Assembly: GCA_011775825.1 (NCBI GenBank)
Contig: JAABYK010000207.1
Span: forward strand, 28,515 to 37,078
Origin: Candidatus Zhuqueibacterota bacterium
GTDB taxonomy: Bacteria; Zhuqueibacterota; Zhuqueibacteria; Oceanimicrobiales; Oceanimicrobiaceae
DNA: 8,564 nt
Reading direction: 5' to 3'
Shown: positions 6,971-8,564 of the stretch, in pieces
How the letters are laid out: each line of letters begins with the position of its first letter
How positions within the stretch are numbered: position 1 is the stretch's first letter
Notes under the pieces: generated by a model
What the model was told of the DNA's origin: nothing
The model's input: the letters and a program-made list of their open reading frames with translations, nothing else
Database searches by the model: none
Program-made: the position numbers and the translations under genes

Positions 6971-7055
6971 ATGAGGTTTCCTTTTAGGTTTTTCTTTTTA
7001 AAGATTCTAAGCTCTAAAATAAATATCGAACAATTGCTCATGACCCTAATTTGAT

Positions 7056-7108
7056 GTTTGCAAACCCCCAGAAGCCTTGAGTAGAAAACGACTGATTGGC
7101 GTGTCGTT
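7056..7108 (-). promoter_or_regulatory. Leader elements: 10-bp palindrome and 6-bp hairpin before the dehydrogenase gene
   Basis: Within the predicted 5' leader, GTTTGCAAAC (7056-7065) is a perfect palindrome. AACGAC (7087-7092) pairs with GTCGTT (7103-7108) around a 10-base loop. On the transcript the second arm is followed by TTCTAC, not a full T-run. An orphan AAGGAGA lies next to the hairpin with no start codon at usable distance. These may be operator or leader structures; none is a recognised riboswitch. Confidence 0.3.
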
Positions 7109-7155
7109 CTCCTTATCCAAAATGGTTCAAATCCATCCCGTTCCATTTGACATAC

Positions 7156-7170
7156 GCAAGCAACATGCCA
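7156..7170 (-). promoter_or_regulatory. Sigma-54 (-24/-12) promoter for the dehydrogenase operon
   Basis: On the minus strand the sequence is TGGCATG-TTGC-TTGC, preceded by C. It matches the sigma-54 consensus TGGCACG-N4-TTGC at all but one specified base and keeps the invariant GG and GC exactly ten bases apart. A start site about 12 bases downstream, near 7144, would give a leader of about 174 bases before the dehydrogenase ATG. A sigma-54 activator gene lies 0.9 kb upstream, which fits. The match is by eye; transcription is inferred. Confidence 0.7.
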
Positions 7171-7410
7171 GGGCGCAGGTTGCAGATGGATCAAAAAAAT
7201 CAATCACTTAGGGCCACAAAAATATTCAGACATTTAAAATAAATCCTAATTCTAAGAAACCAATTTTTGCAATTTCTTACTTTTGAGAAATGAATCGAGA
7301 TGTGCTGTGTGAGCTTATGAGAAATGCCGTGCCGGAATCAAAAGCCTCTGTGTTTTTTTGATTCTCCCCCAACCTATATAGCTCAGCGGCTCCAAATACA
7401 AGCGCATTGA
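7171..7410. other. Gene-free upstream control region with repeats (possible activator sites)
   Basis: This AT-rich stretch lies between the sigma-54 promoter and the receiver gene's stop codon. It holds a 9-bp inverted repeat GAATCAAAA/TTTTGATTC (7335-7343 and 7356-7364). A 6-bp inverted repeat ATTTCT/AGAAAT lies at 7272-7277 and 7286-7291. A direct repeat GAGAAATG occurs at 7285-7292 and 7319-7326. An ATCAAAAAAA string occurs at 7190-7199 and inverted at 7353-7362. These sites lie about 20-190 bp upstream of the promoter, most of them 100-190 bp, the usual range for enhancer-binding activator sites. The 9-bp repeat might instead be a weak terminator after the receiver gene, though no T-run follows it on that strand. 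Confidence 0.35.
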
Positions 7411-7785
7411 TCAGTTCAAAGCCATAGCCGCATAGGTTAAGATTTTTTTCATTTTCACAGGTTTGTTGAGATAGGCAAAAGCACCCGCGTTCATCGCGTC
7501 ATTGTACGTTTGCATTTCGCCATTCACCGTCATGATGATGACCTTAGAATCCGAGTGCTTTTTTTTGAGTTCTTTAAGCAACTCCAATCCGGATTTTCCT
7601 GGCATATGAATGTCCAGAAGTATCAGGGGGTAGGCCTCTCTGGTAATCAGTTCGCGGGCTTGCTCGGAACTCGAAGCTGCGCTCGCCTGATATCCTGCTT
7701 TAAGCATGATCTTGAGCAACGATTTTCTGAACTCAAAATCGTCATCCACAATCAAGACCTTCTTCAGCTTTTGCTCCTGTATCAC
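7411..7785 (-). CDS. Stand-alone response-regulator receiver domain (CheY/Spo0F-like)
   Basis: I chose the GTG at 7783-7785 because GGAG lies seven bases upstream; the frame is open to another GTG at 7806 that lacks a clear ribosome binding site. The product is 124 residues, just one receiver domain with no output domain. Acidic-pocket residues are Asp14-Asp15-Asp16 (KVLIVDDDFEF), the phosphoacceptor is Asp58 in LILLDIHMPG, the switch Thr is Thr86 in IIMTVNG, and the conserved Lys is Lys108 in LNKPVK. All key residues are present, so phosphorylation by a histidine kinase is expected. Without a DNA-binding domain it must act through protein contacts, for example in a phosphorelay or on a kinase or the adjacent sigma-54 activator. 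It lies 323 bp downstream of that regulator on the same strand. Confidence is high for the family and moderate for the start. Confidence 0.9.
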   Translation of the reverse strand: MIQEQKLKKVLIVDDDFEFRKSLLKIMLKAGYQASAASSSEQARELITREAYPLILLDIHMPGKSGLELLKELKKKHSDSKVIIMTVNGEMQTYNDAMNAGAFAYLNKPVKMKKILTYAAMALN

Positions 7786-8108
7786 TGTTGGTCTCCATAA
7801 AATCACTAATAAGCAGAATAGAAATAATTGTGCCAGGTTTTAAACAAGCGCATCCACACCGCATAATTGTTATAAGTTTTTAAAAATAAATATGTTAAAC
7901 GATGTTCTGGTCTCAACACCACAACAACGTTGATCCGGTCCTCTTCTCACAATCGAAAAAAAGGCTTTCATAATTCTCAATTCTGGGAAATGATCGGCAA
8001 TTAACCGAAAAATCAAAAACTTAGAAAGGTGCCATCAAAGCTCTCTATAATGACAGAAGGAGCGAAAAAGCTCACACCACAGATTTCATCATGAGCACTG
8101 AGGGGGGC
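7786..8108. other. Gene-free AT-rich spacer between regulator and receiver genes, with a degenerate sigma-54-like site
   Basis: No convincing gene is seen in this 323-bp stretch. On the minus strand at 7821-7835 the sequence TGGCACAATTATTTC has a perfect -24 box (TGGCAC), but the -12 box is TTTC instead of TTGC, so it is a weak promoter candidate for the receiver gene. A second TGGCAC near 8024-8029 has no -12 match. A 4-bp stem GAGC/GCTC at 8060-8073 is too short to call a terminator. Confidence 0.3.
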
Positions 8109-8564
8109 CTATTCTTTTAACTCGATACCCAGCTCCGAGATTTTCCGATATAGGGACGAGAGACTCAACCCAAGCGATCTGGCTGCTTCGCTCTTATCAT
8201 TGTTCGCTAATTCCAAAGCCCTCAGAATGGTATCCTGTTCAAACTTCTTCACAGAGGACTTCAGGTCTTTTTCTAAATTAGATGTCTCTTTGGACTTGGG
8301 GTCCAAATGTGGGAATTGCTCCAAAGTCAATGTGTTGCCGTCGCAAAGAATCATGGCCCGCTCAATAGTATTCTCTAATTCACGCACGTTGCCTTTCCAA
8401 TCATATTCCATAAATGCGTCCATGACTTCTTTGTCTATGCCACGAATCGGTTTGTTCAATTGGGCACTGTATACTTTGACGAAGTGATCCACCAGTGCGG
8501 GAACATCCTCGGTTCGTTCTTTGAGAGGCGGGATGTTGATTCCCACGACATTCAGACGGTAATA
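8109..8564 (-). CDS. Sigma-54-dependent Fis-family regulator, C-terminal 151 residues (5' end beyond window)
   Basis: The frame is open to the window edge and lacks its start; the stop TAG is at 8109-8111. It begins YYRLNVVGINIPPLKERTEDVPALVDHF, the conserved segment after the sensor I region of the AAA+ ATPase of NtrC-type activators. The sensor II block WKGNVRELENTIERAMIL follows (about 56-73 of the visible part). The end carries a Fis-type helix-turn-helix, NNDKSEAARSLGLSLSSLYRKISELGI, for binding enhancer sites. Such proteins use ATP hydrolysis to open sigma-54 RNA polymerase complexes. The N-terminal sensory part and the GAFTGA loop are outside the window, so it is unknown whether it is a phosphorylated response regulator or a PAS/GAF-type activator. 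Its neighbours, a lone receiver and a sigma-54-type promoter, suggest that it controls the operon downstream. Confidence 0.93.
   Translation of the reverse strand, partial: YYRLNVVGINIPPLKERTEDVPALVDHFVKVYSAQLNKPIRGIDKEVMDAFMEYDWKGNVRELENTIERAMILCDGNTLTLEQFPHLDPKSKETSNLEKDLKSSVKKFEQDTILRALELANNDKSEAARSLGLSLSSLYRKISELGIELKE

Noticed and set aside
7124..7146. T-arm-like sequence GGTTCAAATCC suggesting a tRNA
   Set aside because: Only four stem pairs form and no matching acceptor, D-arm or anticodon arm lies upstream.
6967..7203. 78-residue minus-strand frame ending just inside the dehydrogenase start
   Set aside because: It starts at TTG with no ribosome binding site, begins upstream of the predicted sigma-54 start site, and its product resembles nothing; the stretch is better explained as promoter and leader.
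7372..7392. D-arm-like sequence TAGCTCAGCGG suggesting a tRNA 5' half
   Set aside because: The D-stem partner and the remaining arms are absent, and the stretch runs into the end of the receiver gene.

Overview
The window is about 8.6 kb of bacterial chromosome in which every credible gene lies on the minus strand. The long plus-strand open frames are antisense shadows. A Gram-negative envelope is indicated by a lipoprotein signal on a c-type cytochrome and by a PorT-type outer-membrane beta-barrel protein. That barrel family and the general gene style suggest the FCB group (Bacteroidota, Calditrichota, KSB1 or similar). This is an inference from protein style, with no marker gene present. 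No rRNA, tRNA, CRISPR array or transposase gene was seen.

Read in the direction of transcription (high to low coordinates), the window opens with the C-terminal end of a sigma-54 enhancer-binding regulator (8109-8564, cut by the window edge). A stand-alone CheY-like receiver follows (7411-7785). Next comes a 625-bp control region holding a good -24/-12 sigma-54 promoter (7156-7170). Downstream lies a compact group: an alanine dehydrogenase-like protein (5846-6970), an acetyl-CoA hydrolase/4-hydroxybutyrate-type CoA-transferase (4518-5810), a tandem universal stress protein (3595-4470) and a small outer-membrane beta-barrel protein (2928-3542). Gaps of 35, 47 and 52 bp suggest one transcription unit for at least the first three. 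A simple reading is a stress- or starvation-responsive metabolic operon under sigma-54 control, with its activator encoded next door. The regulatory link is inferred.

The alanine dehydrogenase-like protein is unusual. In a gap-free alignment by eye to the Mycobacterium tuberculosis enzyme (sequence recalled from memory), it has Gln at the position of Lys75 and Asn at the position of His96, while Arg15 and the Asp270 equivalent are kept. Its substrate or reaction may therefore differ.

The left part holds three more minus-strand genes: a lipoprotein fusing a mono-heme cytochrome c domain to a YHS-like Cys-rich domain (2097-2669), a zinc-ribbon plus TPR protein (1046-1714), and the N-terminal 307 residues of a radical SAM protein (1-923, cut by the window edge) whose cluster motif is CX4CX2C. 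Between the cytochrome and TPR genes sits a 115-bp element with imperfect terminal inverted repeats and two internal hairpins (1901-2015), which looks like a small non-coding mobile or REP-like repeat.
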